A program made the translations under genes and the position numbers. Shown in pieces: positions 40,366 through 49,917 of a stretch of DNA of 64,000 nt (positions are counted from its first letter, which is position 1; each line of letters begins with the position of its first letter). This DNA is from Streptomyces triticagri (GTDB lineage: Bacteria > Actinomycetota > Actinomycetes > Streptomycetales > Streptomycetaceae). The DNA is taken from NCBI RefSeq assembly GCF_003429565.1, contig NZ_QUAK01000075.1, positions 87,838 to 151,837 on the forward strand, read 5' to 3'. The notes beneath the pieces are model-generated. The model made no database searches, was not told the origin of the DNA, and was given only the letters and a program-made list of their open reading frames with translations.

Positions 40366-43217
40366 GGAGCGGTCACCGCCTTACCGTCGGCTCCGGTCGC
40401 TCCGCGGGTGTACTTGGGGTGGATCAGTCCGACGCAGGAGTAGGGCAGTTGGTCGACCTCCTCGACAGGGACCCCCCGCTGCTCCGCGAGCATCCTGAGG
40501 TGGTCGAGGTCGGGACCGGCGCCTCGCCGGGCGAGGATCTTCCAGGGGACGCGTCGCAGCAGGACCCGGGTGGTCTCGCCGACGCCCGGCTTGACCAGGT
40601 TCACGTCGTGGATGCCGTAGGCCTCGCTGATGCGCTCGACGGCGGCCCAGCCCTCCCAGGTGGGGGAACGGTCGAGGGCGAGCATGTCCTTCACCTGTGC
40701 GTCGACGGCGTCGGAGACCTCGTCGAAGCGGGCCTGGACAGCGTCGAGGAAGGCGACGGACACGTCGGAGTCGGAGAGTTCTCGGTAGAACTTCGCGCCG
40801 TGGAAGTCGTTCGGTCCGACGAGGTCGGCGCGCAGGACCGTACGCGATATGAGGCCTGAGACCGTGGAGTTCAGACAGGCGGAGGGGATCAGGTAGTCCT
40901 CGCGGGTGCCATACGTGCGCACGCAGGATCCGGGGTCCGCGAGCACGGCGATCTCAGGACTGAAGCCCGTGATGCCGGTGGACTTCTCGAACTGCTCCAA
41001 GGCTTGGGCGAGTTCTCGGGTGATCGCTCCCTTGCCCGTCCAGCCGTCCACGAACACGACGTCGGCAGGGTTGTGGTGGGCGGCGAGCCATCGCAGGGCG
41101 TTGGTGTCGATGCCCCGGCCACGCACGATCGACACGGCGAAGTGCGGCAGTTCGATGCCATGGCGGTGCTGGGCCCAGCGTCGCATCAGGACACCCACGG
41201 GGGTTCCTGCTCTGGCCAGCGACACCAGGACCGGTCGGGCATCGGGGTTTCCGGAGCGTTGGGCGAGTTCGGTGAGGACGGTGTCTGTGACGGTGCCCAC
41301 GGCGGTGGCGACCCGGGAGGCGGACTGTGCGAGAGCGGAGGTGAAAAGGGACTGGTAGGCCGGGCTGGGCTGGTACTCGACCGGCAGGGACTCGGCGTAG
41401 TGCGCGCCGCCGCTCTGGATGGCCTCTTCGCGTTCCTCCGTGGGCGCCTCGAGTTCGGCGTCGGAAAGGTCTTGGAGGAGCCAGCCCACCTCGTCCGATC
41501 GGTAGGAGGAGAAGGCGGGGCCGCGAAGGGGCTCGGGCAGCATGGAAGGGTCCTGCCGTTCGGTGATGCGGTTGGTGGTGTGCGTGCCCGGGTGGGTGGC
41601 GGAAGGAGAGGTGGAGTCCATGGCGGCGTGATGCCGGGTGGGCACATAGGAGGGGAGGCTCACCAGGAGCAGCCGCCCTGTATGGGCGGCGAGTTGGGCC
41701 AGGAGGCCGTCGGAGGCGTGCAGTTCGGGGGTGTCCGCGGTCGAATCGACCACGGCGACGATCGCGTCGAAGCCGGCACCGGCGACGTTGTACGCGTAGC
41801 GCGGACCGGGGCCGTCTGCCGGACGGTCGTGGGCGGGGAAGACAAGGCGACTGCGGATGGCGTAGCCGGGGTCGTCGACGGCGAGTACGGGTGAGCGGGT
41901 GGTGGTGGAGTAGCGCACGTCGGCGTCGACGAGTTCTTCGAGGGCGGCGCCGAGTCGCAGTGGGGCGTACATCAACTCCTCGAAGCCGAGCACGAGTACA
42001 CGTGAGCGGCGGCCGTCCGCGCCCGGCCGGGGCCCCGGTGAGGCCATGGAGGAAGTGCCGGACACGGCGGGGAGCGCAAGCTCCTGGGCCAGGTGAGCGG
42101 CCATTGCGGGGAGCGCCTGTTCCAGTCGCTCCCGGTCGCGAGGGGTGAACCCGTGCCTGCCGCCGTCCGGCAGGCCGGTGGGCCAGCCGAGGTCGACTCT
42201 GGTCACCTCGGCCGGCCTTGCTCCGAACGCCGTTGCTGTGTCCGGCACTTCGGTGCCTGGTGCGGATGCCGGGGTGGCTGTCCGTGCGCTCCGGTGTCTG
42301 GGGCCCGGTACGGCAGCGGGGTCCCGGACAGGCATGGAGCCGGAGGAACCGGAGGAGCTCGAGGAACCGGAGGGAGGAGTAGCGGCAGCGGGGTCGGCCG
42401 TGCCTGCGTGGGACGTGGTCTCGTACCGGGCGACGAGATCCTGGCCTTTTTGCAGGACGTCGGAGGGGAGGTGCACCGTGCCCTTCGCGGTGACGATCAG
42501 GTCGACGTGGGCGCCGATCTCGTCCGCGAAGTCCGCCAATCGCCCCTGGTCCTCGGCCGAGCGCATGTCGACGAGGGCGACGATCACATATCGCTTGCGC
42601 GGGAAGGAGGCATGCAGGGAGCGGATGGTGTTGAGGACGGTGTTGCCGGTGGAGAACTCGTCGTCGACAAGGACCAACGGGCCGTCGCCGCGCAGGAGGG
42701 CGGGGTCCTCGGGAAGCAGCAGATGAGAGGTGGCGTGGGAGTGGGACTCTTCGAAGCCGCCTGCTCGGTCGACGCCTTCGACCGGGCGGCGGGTGGAGTG
42801 CAGACAGGGCGCGAGCGCGAGGCCGTCGGCGACGGAGTGCCCGAGTCCGGTGGCGGTCTCGGCGTATCCGAGGACGACAGCGCGTGCGGCCTCTTCGGTG
42901 CCGAGCAGGTCGTGCACGCGGCGGCCGAGGTCGTAGCCGGCGCGCCAGACGATCGTGGGGCTCTGCGGGACGTGCTTGCCGAGGACGTTCGAGACGAGGA
43001 GGTGGGCCCGCTTCGGATTGCGCCGCAGGGCGAGGCCCAGCATGGAGGTGAGCTGTTCGTCCCCGGCGAGCTCGACGCCGAGGCGTTCGGCGACCCAGGA
43101 GCCCGACCAGGTCGAGTGTCCCGCCGGAGCGGTGGAGTTGCCGGCCTCGGTCGCCTGCGTTCCGTGTGGCGCTCGGTCGTCGGGGGTGTTCGTCGCCGTG
43201 CTCTTCGTTTCCGTCAT
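40362..43217 (-). CDS. PRTase_2-TRSP-PRTase_1-PELOTA fusion of the Ter system
   Basis: The 951-residue protein joins domains that are often separate in other bacteria. Residues about 35-270 form a phosphoribosyltransferase with the PRPP loop VLVDDEFSTGNT (183-193). A Ser/Thr/Pro linker (275-340) leads to the TRSP domain (about 395-515; VLVLGFEELMYAPLRLGAALEE). Residues about 570-860 are a second PRTase-like domain, the StiP type (ARAGTPVGVLMRR, VDGWTGKGAITRELAQAL). The end, about 865-945, resembles the PELOTA RNA-binding domain (VGETTRVLLRRVPWKILARR). In Ter systems these enzymes are thought to make and attach a ribosyl-type compound. The operon runs with the lyase upstream and HAD downstream. 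Confidence 0.85.
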   Translation of the reverse strand: MTETKSTATNTPDDRAPHGTQATEAGNSTAPAGHSTWSGSWVAERLGVELAGDEQLTSMLGLALRRNPKRAHLLVSNVLGKHVPQSPTIVWRAGYDLGRRVHDLLGTEEAARAVVLGYAETATGLGHSVADGLALAPCLHSTRRPVEGVDRAGGFEESHSHATSHLLLPEDPALLRGDGPLVLVDDEFSTGNTVLNTIRSLHASFPRKRYVIVALVDMRSAEDQGRLADFADEIGAHVDLIVTAKGTVHLPSDVLQKGQDLVARYETTSHAGTADPAAATPPSGSSSSSGSSGSMPVRDPAAVPGPRHRSARTATPASAPGTEVPDTATAFGARPAEVTRVDLGWPTGLPDGGRHGFTPRDRERLEQALPAMAAHLAQELALPAVSGTSSMASPGPRPGADGRRSRVLVLGFEELMYAPLRLGAALEELVDADVRYSTTTRSPVLAVDDPGYAIRSRLVFPAHDRPADGPGPRYAYNVAGAGFDAIVAVVDSTADTPELHASDGLLAQLAAHTGRLLLVSLPSYVPTRHHAAMDSTSPSATHPGTHTTNRITERQDPSMLPEPLRGPAFSSYRSDEVGWLLQDLSDAELEAPTEEREEAIQSGGAHYAESLPVEYQPSPAYQSLFTSALAQSASRVATAVGTVTDTVLTELAQRSGNPDARPVLVSLARAGTPVGVLMRRWAQHRHGIELPHFAVSIVRGRGIDTNALRWLAAHHNPADVVFVDGWTGKGAITRELAQALEQFEKSTGITGFSPEIAVLADPGSCVRTYGTREDYLIPSACLNSTVSGLISRTVLRADLVGPNDFHGAKFYRELSDSDVSVAFLDAVQARFDEVSDAVDAQVKDMLALDRSPTWEGWAAVERISEAYGIHDVNLVKPGVGETTRVLLRRVPWKILARRGAGPDLDHLRMLAEQRGVPVEEVDQLPYSCVGLIHPKYTRGATGADGKAVTAP

Positions 43218-43349
43218 TCCCGTCCCACTCGTACCAGTCGTACTCCGCGCGTGATCGACGCGGCTCGTGCCGCGCGCTTCACACGATCCGCTCCGGTCCC
43301 CCGTGCCGACGCGGGTGGGAGCACCGCCACTCGTGACGCCATGCCCGGA

Positions 43350-44576
43350 TCAATGCGGCAGTCCGGCCGTGAGCAAGTCCACGAAGCCCGTCTCGGCCCG
43401 CGCGACACCGAAGACACTGGCCCGGCGCAGGGTGCGCTCGGCCCAGGCTCGGTGCGGCTTCACCTCGTTCATCTTGTTCGTGTAGACCGACCTCAGAACG
43501 CCGCCGCCGTCGCGCTCCGGCCGCAGGATGTCCTCGGCGTCGCTGAACTCCTCATGGCTCACCACGGACAGTGCGTGTACGGGCAGCACATGGGAGGGGT
43601 GGATGCAGGTCTTGCCCAGCAGACCGTTGGCCCGGTCGAGTTCGATCTCGCGGAGCAGGCCGTCCATGTCGTGCTCGATGAGCGAGCTGCGCAGTTCTTC
43701 CGCCCGCCCGAGGAACGGGCTGCTGCGCAGCTGCGGTTTGAACATCCGCTGCTGGGTCTTGAAGTACTCCCAGACCGGTCCGGTGACGGTGAAGCCGGTG
43801 CCGTCGGCGCGGCCGAGGGCGTTCACGACATCGCCGATGACGGAGGCCACGATCTGTACGTCGTAGGCCGTCATATCAGGGGTGCGGCGCAGTCCGTAGG
43901 CCGAGCAGAAGTCGGTGACACCGAGGCGCAGGGCGAGGACACGGTCGCGGTACTTGTCGACGGTGCGAGCGATTCCGGCCAGGGTCTCGCCCCGGGTCTC
44001 GCGGTGCAGGAGTTCGGGCGACTCGAGGACCGGCATGGCAAAAAGCCGACGCCGGGCCGCAGTCTCCGCGGCGGCGAGGGCTTCGAGGAACGGGGCTCCT
44101 CGTTCCTCGGTGAACTTCGGCAGTACGAATCCGGACAGCAGGGCACAGGCCGGGCCGAGGCGTCGGACCAGATCCGATATCTGCGCCGGCTCACGTACGC
44201 GGACGAACAACAGCGGCAGATCGTCGATGGTCGGCGCAGAGCCGGTCGACCCGGTCGAGACCGCATCCTCGCCCGCCTTCGACAAGGGCGCGGCCCGCCT
44301 GGCGAGCTCGAGGAACTGGGAGATCAGGTTCTGCTCCGCCTGCTCGACATCGGCATCGTCGATGGAGTCCTCGAGGCAGATGACCATGGACGCCACACCG
44401 CGGGAGGCCTGCTTCAGTATGTCGTCGGCCAGATGCAGCCTGGTCGCGGGGCTGTACAGGGTCGCTCCGAGTGCCACCGAGAGCACCTCGGGCGACGAGT
44501 CCAGAGTGAACTCGCACGGCTCGCTGTGGAATAGGCCCTTCCGGATCTCAGGCGCAATATATCCGAAATGACGCAT
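43350..44576 (-). CDS. HpcH/HpaI (CitE-like) C-C lyase of the Ter system
   Basis: The 408-residue protein is a TIM-barrel lyase related to citrate lyase beta: LGATLYSPATR, MVICLEDSIDD with the metal glutamate/aspartate, VLPKFT, AMPVLESPELL and CIHPSHVLPVHAL. Such an enzyme is one of the core members of the Ter biosynthetic module. It is the first gene of the operon; ATG 44576 follows GGGGGAG. 132 bases separate it from the next gene. Confidence 0.85.
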   Translation of the reverse strand: MRHFGYIAPEIRKGLFHSEPCEFTLDSSPEVLSVALGATLYSPATRLHLADDILKQASRGVASMVICLEDSIDDADVEQAEQNLISQFLELARRAAPLSKAGEDAVSTGSTGSAPTIDDLPLLFVRVREPAQISDLVRRLGPACALLSGFVLPKFTEERGAPFLEALAAAETAARRRLFAMPVLESPELLHRETRGETLAGIARTVDKYRDRVLALRLGVTDFCSAYGLRRTPDMTAYDVQIVASVIGDVVNALGRADGTGFTVTGPVWEYFKTQQRMFKPQLRSSPFLGRAEELRSSLIEHDMDGLLREIELDRANGLLGKTCIHPSHVLPVHALSVVSHEEFSDAEDILRPERDGGGVLRSVYTNKMNEVKPHRAWAERTLRRASVFGVARAETGFVDLLTAGLPH

Positions 44577-44693
44577 GAGACTCCCCCGTTGCAGGATCCT
44601 GACTGACCTATGCAGCGCTCCCGCTGACTTGCTGTGGCCGGTAATAGTACGTGGGGGCGCACATCAACAGTTCCCCACCCGGATGAAAATCCG

Positions 44694-44714
44694 GTAACCG
44701 ATCCTCACGGTTAC
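44694..44714. promoter_or_regulatory. Inverted repeat in the divergent Ter promoter region
   Basis: Arms GTAACCG and CGGTTAC are separated by seven bases, within further pairing flanks (CCGG on each side). It lies between the divergent lyase operon and the TerD-like gene at 44806, so it could be a shared operator. Confidence 0.5.
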
Positions 44715-44805
44715 GGCCGGAAATCTCCCCAACCGCACGGCGAAGACCCTGGATACCACCGCCCCCGCGTTGTCCGTACACCGACCGGGAAGGCAGGATG
44801 ACGAC

Positions 44806-45762
44806 ATGACGCACGCGATGGTGAAGGGATCGAACGTCCCGCTCGAAGCCACGGCGGTCCGCGCCGTGCTGCGGTGGACGGCCGGCCCCGACGTCCCGGA
44901 CATCGACGCCTCCGCGCTGCTCCTCGGCGCGGACGGCCGAGTGCGCTCCGACGGTGACTTCGTCTTCTACAACCAGCCGCGCCACCCGTCGGGCAAGGTG
45001 TGGCGGCTCGGAAAGAAGGCCGGGCCCGATGGACTCACCGACACCATCCAGGCGGATTTGTCCGGTCTGGGCAGCGAGGTCCACCGTGTGCTGATCGTCG
45101 CCTCGGCGGACGATGTGGCCTTCGGGAGAGTGCGGGAGCTGCGCATCCTGCTGTACGACGCGGCATCGACCGACGCGGATGCCGAGCCGTACGCATACTT
45201 CGACGTGAATCCCGAGACCGGCGCGGAAACGGCGTTGATCTGCGGGGAGTTGTACCGCAGGCGTGACGCCTGGAAGTTCCGTGCGCTGGGAGAGGGGTAT
45301 TCGAACGGTCTGGTGGGCCTGGCCACCGACTTCGGCATCTCGGTCGACGAGTCCGAGGCCGAGGCCGCGCCGCCCGCCGCCACGGCCGGCCCCACGGGAC
45401 CTCCGCCGCCGGCCCAGCCTCCGGAGGCCGAGCCGCAGCCCCAGGCCACCCAGCCACCAGCAGTCCAGCCCCAGGGAGCGCCACAGCCGTCGGCCCAGCC
45501 GGCGTACGGCTACCCCCAGCCGCCCGTGGCACCACCACCCGCGCAACCGGCAGCACCGGCCACAGCCGCACCCGCGTACGGCTATCCGCAGCCTGTCCCG
45601 GCACAGGGCGGTTCCTACGGCTACCCGGGGCCCGTGAGCCCACATGCGGCACCCACCGACCCCGTCGGACCCGCCGCCCCCGTCAGTCCGCCCGTCCCGG
45701 CCATCGCGCCGGACCCCGACTTCCAACTCCCGCCCCAGGGTCCGCAGTTCGTCGGCCGCTGA
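44806..45762 (+). CDS. TerD-domain protein with long Pro/Gln/Tyr-rich tail
   Basis: The 318-residue protein has a TerD domain (residues about 4-185: [64 protein letters not shown]) and a 130-residue disordered tail with repeated AYGYPQP. The loop that in canonical TerD carries [12 protein letters not shown] and binds calcium is replaced by [11 protein letters not shown], so calcium binding may be lost. ATG 44806 has AGGA upstream. It is divergent from the biosynthetic operon. Confidence 0.85.
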   Translation: MTHAMVKGSNVPLEATAVRAVLRWTAGPDVPDIDASALLLGADGRVRSDGDFVFYNQPRHPSGKVWRLGKKAGPDGLTDTIQADLSGLGSEVHRVLIVASADDVAFGRVRELRILLYDAASTDADAEPYAYFDVNPETGAETALICGELYRRRDAWKFRALGEGYSNGLVGLATDFGISVDESEAEAAPPAATAGPTGPPPPAQPPEAEPQPQATQPPAVQPQGAPQPSAQPAYGYPQPPVAPPPAQPAAPATAAPAYGYPQPVPAQGGSYGYPGPVSPHAAPTDPVGPAAPVSPPVPAIAPDPDFQLPPQGPQFVGR

Positions 45763-45766
45763 GGCG

Positions 45767-45832
45767 CACCACCGGGGTCACCCGGACACACCACCGGAGT
45801 CACGCGGGCGCACCACCGAACTCACGCGCACG
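45767..45832. repeat. Three tandem 22-bp repeats
   Basis: Imperfect copies of a caccaccgg-gtcac-cgg unit stand at 45767-45788, 45789-45810 and 45811-45832, directly after the stop of the TerD-like gene and before the convergent gene. No coding or regulatory role is evident. Confidence 0.85.
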
Positions 45833-45895
45833 CCGCACCTGGACGGCCCGAAGGGGCACCACCAGAAACGCCTCACCGAGAGGGCACCGCACCCG

Positions 45896-46642
45896 TCAGC
45901 GCTCCCCCACCGACGACTTGTATCCGCGCCCCCACTGCAGCCCCCAGCCGAAGAGCCGGTCGAGCTCGGCCTGGAAGCCGTAGACGAACTTCACGTGACG
46001 GCGCACGACCAGTTCGCCCTTGACGTTCTCGAGCGTGAGCACGGCGCAGGAGCGGGCCTGGGGGGCTCGTTCGTCGAGTTCGATCTCGATGCGCGGCCCG
46101 TTGCTCGGATACAGGGTGACCTTGGCATGTGTACGGTCGAAGGCCGGGGTCTGGTCGTAGATGTAGCAGAAGATCAGCAGGCGCTTGATGGACTCGCGAT
46201 GGTCGAGATTGACGTAGATGGTCTCGCCCGAGGGTGAGCCGAAGCGGTCGTCGCCGCTGAGCTTGACGAACGGCGGGCCGTTCAGATCGCCGAAGAACCC
46301 GCCCAGTGGCTGGACCACGCCCTTTGTGCCGTCGGCAAGTTCGTAGAGGCAGCCGATGTCCAGGTCCACGTTGACCACACCCTGGGTGTGGGCCTGGACC
46401 ACGTCCGGCTGGAAGAGCCGGAACGGGTGCCGGAAGAGGCGTCCGCTCTGCCGGGAGCGCCCCTCGATGTCGGACGTACGCATCCGCCACGAGAGGTTGA
46501 CCCGCAGATTGCCGGTGGCCGCCCCCTGCTTGGTCAGTGAGACGGACGGATTCCGTTTGGTGAGCTCGATTGCGTTGGACGCAGCGCTGCCGGAGTCGAA
46601 CTGCGCGGCCCGACCTCGCCGCAGCCCGTCGAAGAAGGACAT
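45896..46642 (-). CDS. TerD/TerA-like stress protein
   Basis: The 248-residue protein belongs to the wider TerD superfamily: AIELTKRNPSVSLTKQG, GNLRVNLSWR, VNVDLDIGCLYELADGTKGVVQPLG, DDRFGSPSGETIYVNLD and the C-terminal RRHVKFVYGFQAELDRLFGWGLQW. It resembles TerA-like members that sit beside TerC. It has no signal peptide. ATG 46642 follows GGGGGCAGG. It is upstream of terC on the same strand after the strong hairpin. Confidence 0.75.
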   Translation of the reverse strand: MSFFDGLRRGRAAQFDSGSAASNAIELTKRNPSVSLTKQGAATGNLRVNLSWRMRTSDIEGRSRQSGRLFRHPFRLFQPDVVQAHTQGVVNVDLDIGCLYELADGTKGVVQPLGGFFGDLNGPPFVKLSGDDRFGSPSGETIYVNLDHRESIKRLLIFCYIYDQTPAFDRTHAKVTLYPSNGPRIEIELDERAPQARSCAVLTLENVKGELVVRRHVKFVYGFQAELDRLFGWGLQWGRGYKSSVGER

Positions 46643-46670
46643 CCTGCCCCCTGGTGTCTGATCCCATGCG

Positions 46671-46709
46671 GCGGGGCGGCCCCGAGGTCCAACCTCGTGG
46701 CCGCCCCGC
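46671..46709 (-). terminator. Terminator hairpin after terC
   Basis: Arms of 17 bases (GCGGGGCGGC-CCGAGG against CCTCG-GGCCGCCCCGC) with a five-base loop lie 30 bases past the terC stop on the minus strand, in the gap before the next minus-strand gene. Confidence 0.75.
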
Positions 46710-46738
46710 TTCAGAGCGTTCCCTGACCGGGCCGTGGG

Positions 46739-47893
46739 TCACACCCCGGAAGAGACCTCAGTCTTCTCCCCCGGGGCCGGACCGTCGCCGCCGCCTTCGG
46801 CCGCCGCCAGTGCCCTGTTGCGCCGGACCGAGGACCAGAAGGATGCGGCGATCAGGAAGACACCGACGAGACCGGTGATGAGCTCGTGGATCTCGTACTG
46901 AATGGTGACGAGCAGGATCACGGCGAGCGCGCCGATCGCGTAGTGCGCGCCGTGCTCCAGGTACACATAGTCGTCCAGGGTGCCCTGGCGGACCAGGTAG
47001 ACCGTGAGCGAACGGACGTACATGGCGCCGATGCCGAGGCCGAGAGCCATCAGGATGATGTCGTTGGTGATGGCGAATGCGCCGATCACACCGTCGAACG
47101 AGAACGAGGCGTCGAGGACCTCGAGGTAGAGGAACATGAAGAAGGCGGCCTTGCCGGCGAGTTTGACGGCCGAGACGGGCTTGCCCTTCTTCCTGGCCTC
47201 TTCCTCCTCCTCGTGCTCGCGCTCCTCCTCTTCTTCGAGTTTGTCCTCGAAGTATCCGGAGAGACCACCGACGATGAGATAGGTGATCAGACCGGCGATA
47301 CCGGAGATCAGTACCGTCTCCGCCTTGTCGACATGGGTGCCGCCGTGCTGGTGGGCATGGGTCGCGAACGTCATTGCGGAGATCATCAGGACGATCAGCG
47401 CGATGCAGACCGACAGCATGTCGACCTTGCCGAGCTTGGCCAACGGCCGCTCCAGCCAGCCCAGCCACTTGATGTCACGGTCCTCGAAGATGAAGTCGAG
47501 GAAGATCATCAGCAGGAACATGCCACCGAAGGCGGCGATCGACGGGTGAGCGTCGGTCACCAGCTCCTGGTAGCGGTCCTTGTCGGTCATGGCCAGGTCG
47601 ACGGCCTCGATCGGGCCCATCGAGGCGCTGATGGCGACGATGACGACGGGGAAGACAAGACGCATGCCGAACACGGCGATGAGAATGCCGATGGTGAGGA
47701 AGATCTTCTGCCAGAAGGCATTCATCTTCTTCAGGATGCTGGCGTTGACCACCGCATTGTCGAAAGACAGCGAGATCTCGAGGATGGACAGGATCGCGAC
47801 GATCCCGAACGCCGCCCACCCTCCGTAGAACACCGCCGCGACCAGGCCGAGCGCAGTAACTGCGAACGACCAGCCGAAGGTTTTCAGAACCAC
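46739..47893 (-). CDS. TerC/DUF475 membrane protein
   Basis: The 384-residue protein has about nine hydrophobic segments with the conserved acidic motifs ISLSFDNAVVNA and DASFSFDGVIGAFAIT that mark TerC-like (DUF475) proteins, thought to bind or move divalent metals such as manganese. A cytoplasmic loop has a run of glutamates (LEEEEEREHEEEEE). It starts with GTG at 47893. In Ter systems TerC is taken to be the membrane partner of TerD proteins. Confidence 0.9.
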   Translation of the reverse strand: MVLKTFGWSFAVTALGLVAAVFYGGWAAFGIVAILSILEISLSFDNAVVNASILKKMNAFWQKIFLTIGILIAVFGMRLVFPVVIVAISASMGPIEAVDLAMTDKDRYQELVTDAHPSIAAFGGMFLLMIFLDFIFEDRDIKWLGWLERPLAKLGKVDMLSVCIALIVLMISAMTFATHAHQHGGTHVDKAETVLISGIAGLITYLIVGGLSGYFEDKLEEEEEREHEEEEEARKKGKPVSAVKLAGKAAFFMFLYLEVLDASFSFDGVIGAFAITNDIILMALGLGIGAMYVRSLTVYLVRQGTLDDYVYLEHGAHYAIGALAVILLVTIQYEIHELITGLVGVFLIAASFWSSVRRNRALAAAEGGGDGPAPGEKTEVSSGV

Positions 47894-47957
47894 TGGCTAC
47901 CCCATCGTTGTGAACGGGTCTCCCCGTGTACGGGACTCCCCCGCGCCGCGAGCGGCT

Positions 47958-48533
47958 TTAAGAAACGTTGACCCCGAAGTCTAGAGCGATGCCTCGCAGG
48001 CCCGATGCGTACCCCTGACCAACTGCACGGAACTTCCACTCGCCCCCGTACCGGTAGAGCTCACCGAAGATCATCGCGGTCTCGGTGGAGGCGTCCTCGG
48101 AGAGGTCGTAGCGCGCGAGCTCCTGGCCGTCGGCCTGGTTGACGACGCGGATGAAGGCGTTGCTGACCTGGCCGAACGTTTGGCCGCGGTTGTCGGCCTC
48201 GTGGATCGAGACCGGGAAGATGATCTTGTCGACATTGACCGGGACGTTCGTCAGGTCGATGATCAGCGACTCGTCGTCACCCTCGCCCTCACCCGTCAGG
48301 TTGTCACCGGTGTGCTCCACCGATCCGTCCGGGCTCTTCAGGTTGTTGTAGAAGACGAACCACTCGTCCCCGAGCACCCGGCCGGCCTGGCACAGGAGTG
48401 CGCTGGCGTCCAGGTCGAACGGGGCACCTGTGGTGGATCGTGCGTCCCAGCCGAGCCCGACCATCACCTGCGTGAGGTTGGGTGCGGCCTTGGACAGGGA
48501 GACATTGCCCCCCTTGGCGAGTGTGACGCCCAT
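47958..48533 (-). CDS. terD: TerD-family stress protein
   Basis: The 191-residue protein is a canonical Ter[19 protein letters not shown] at the start, FDLDASALL, the calcium loop [13 protein letters not shown] and [33 protein letters not shown] at the end. TerD proteins bind calcium and act in tellurite, phage and general stress resistance. It lies 64 bases before terC on the same strand and is a close paralogue of the next TerD gene. Confidence 0.93.
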   Translation of the reverse strand: MGVTLAKGGNVSLSKAAPNLTQVMVGLGWDARSTTGAPFDLDASALLCQAGRVLGDEWFVFYNNLKSPDGSVEHTGDNLTGEGEGDDESLIIDLTNVPVNVDKIIFPVSIHEADNRGQTFGQVSNAFIRVVNQADGQELARYDLSEDASTETAMIFGELYRYGGEWKFRAVGQGYASGLRGIALDFGVNVS

Positions 48534-48614
48534 GATCGTGATCCTCCCCGAAATGCTGAACAGACTGGCACAAGGCGTCCGGCGCCGCACTCAGCATGCG
48601 GCGCCGGACGTGAC

Positions 48615-48676
48615 CGTACGGCCCGGGGGCCGTACGTGGCGTACGTGACGTACGTCTGGCACGTGTACGTACGGAG
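48615..48676. repeat. Hairpin and GTACGT-rich repeat between terD genes
   Basis: Ten-base arms CGTACGGCCC and GGGCCGTACG with a two-base loop (48615-48636) are followed by repeated tacgtg/gtacgt units to about 48672. The hairpin could terminate or attenuate the upstream terD message. Confidence 0.75.
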
Positions 48677-48687
48677 AAGGATCCCGG

Positions 48688-49263
48688 TCAGACGTTCACA
48701 CCGAAGTCCTGCGCGATGCCGCGCAGGCCCGAGGCGTAACCCTGACCGACCGCGCGGAACTTCCACTCCGCGCCGCTGCGGTACAGCTCGCCGAAGACCA
48801 TGGCGGTCTCCGTCGAGGCGTCCTCGGAGAGGTCGTACCGGGCGATCTCCTGGTTGTTGGCCTGGTTGACGACGCGGATGAACGCGTTGCGCACCTGGCC
48901 GAAGGACTGCTGGCGGTTCTCGGCGTCGTAGATGGAGACCGGGAACACGATCTTGGAGATCTCTGCCGGCACTCCGGTCAGATTGACCTTGATCGCCTCG
49001 TCGTCGCCCTCGCCCTCACCGGTGGTGTTGTCACCGGTGTGCTCGACCGAGCCGTCGGGGCTCTTGAGGTTGTTGAAGAAGACGAAGTTCGCATCGCTGC
49101 TCACCTTGCCGTCCTCGGTGGTCAGGATGGCGCTGGCGTCGAGATCGAAGTCCGTACCGGTGGTGGTACGGACGTCCCAGCCGAGGCCGACCAGTACTGC
49201 GGTCAGGCCCGGGGCCTCCTTGGAGAGCGAGACGTTGCCGCCCTTGCTGAGGCTGACTCCCAC
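48688..49263 (-). CDS. terD: TerD-family stress protein
   Basis: The 191-residue protein is a second canonical TerD, starting with GTG at 49263 behind [47 protein letters not shown] and [34 protein letters not shown]. It keeps the acidic calcium loop. It is the most upstream gene of the minus-strand terD-terD-terC group; a separate promoter before the second terD is possible because of the 154-base gap. Confidence 0.93.
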   Translation of the reverse strand: MGVSLSKGGNVSLSKEAPGLTAVLVGLGWDVRTTTGTDFDLDASAILTTEDGKVSSDANFVFFNNLKSPDGSVEHTGDNTTGEGEGDDEAIKVNLTGVPAEISKIVFPVSIYDAENRQQSFGQVRNAFIRVVNQANNQEIARYDLSEDASTETAMVFGELYRSGAEWKFRAVGQGYASGLRGIAQDFGVNV

Positions 49264-49376
49264 GAGTCCTCCCAAAAGTGTTGAGGGGCAGCGCCCCCGT
49301 CTTGCGATGGCATCGGATCAACGAATTGATCCTAGTGACCGGTTCCCGGGTCAACCAGGCTCTTCCCCTTGAAGGA

Positions 49377-49835
49377 TCAGAGGGTGTCGAGCGCCTTGAC
49401 GTAGTCGTTCAGGTCCCGGGCGTCGGGCAGTCCGTTGACGACGGTCCAGCGGACGACGCCCTCCTTGTCGATGATGAAGGTGCCGCGGACCGCGCAGCCC
49501 TTCTCCTCCTCGAAGACGCCGTAGGCGCGCGAGGTCTCGCCGTGCGGCCAGAAGTCCGAGAGCACCGGGTACTCGAGGCCTTCCTGCTCGGAGAAGACGC
49601 GCTGGGTGAAGGGCGAGTCGTTGGAGACCGCCAGCAGCTGGACGTCGTCGTTGACGAACTTGGGGAGCTCGTCGCGGAGCGCGCAGAGCTCGCCGGTGCA
49701 CACGCCGGTGAAGGAGAACGGGTAGAAGAGCAGCACCACGTTCTTCTCGCCGCGGAAGTCCGCGAGGCGCACGGTCTGGCCGTGCTGGTCCTTCAGCTCG
49801 AAATCCGGGGCCTTGGTGCCGACCTCGATCGCCAT
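49377..49835 (-). CDS. ahpE: Peroxiredoxin, AhpE type
   Basis: The 152-residue protein is a thiol peroxidase: APDFELKDQHGQTVRL, then YPFSFTGVCTGELCALRD with peroxidatic C46 and a second cysteine C51, and TFIIDKEGVVRW. It reduces hydrogen peroxide and organic peroxides. ATG 49835 is preferred because GAAGGGA lies upstream at fair distance; 49856 is an alternative. Confidence 0.92.
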   Translation of the reverse strand: MAIEVGTKAPDFELKDQHGQTVRLADFRGEKNVVLLFYPFSFTGVCTGELCALRDELPKFVNDDVQLLAVSNDSPFTQRVFSEQEGLEYPVLSDFWPHGETSRAYGVFEEEKGCAVRGTFIIDKEGVVRWTVVNGLPDARDLNDYVKALDTL

Positions 49836-49917
49836 GTGCTTGGTTCCCTTCGTCATGACCGTTGCCCGGCGACGCCGCACGCCGCCGAACGGGTGCCGCC
49901 CAGCCTACGAGAGATCG

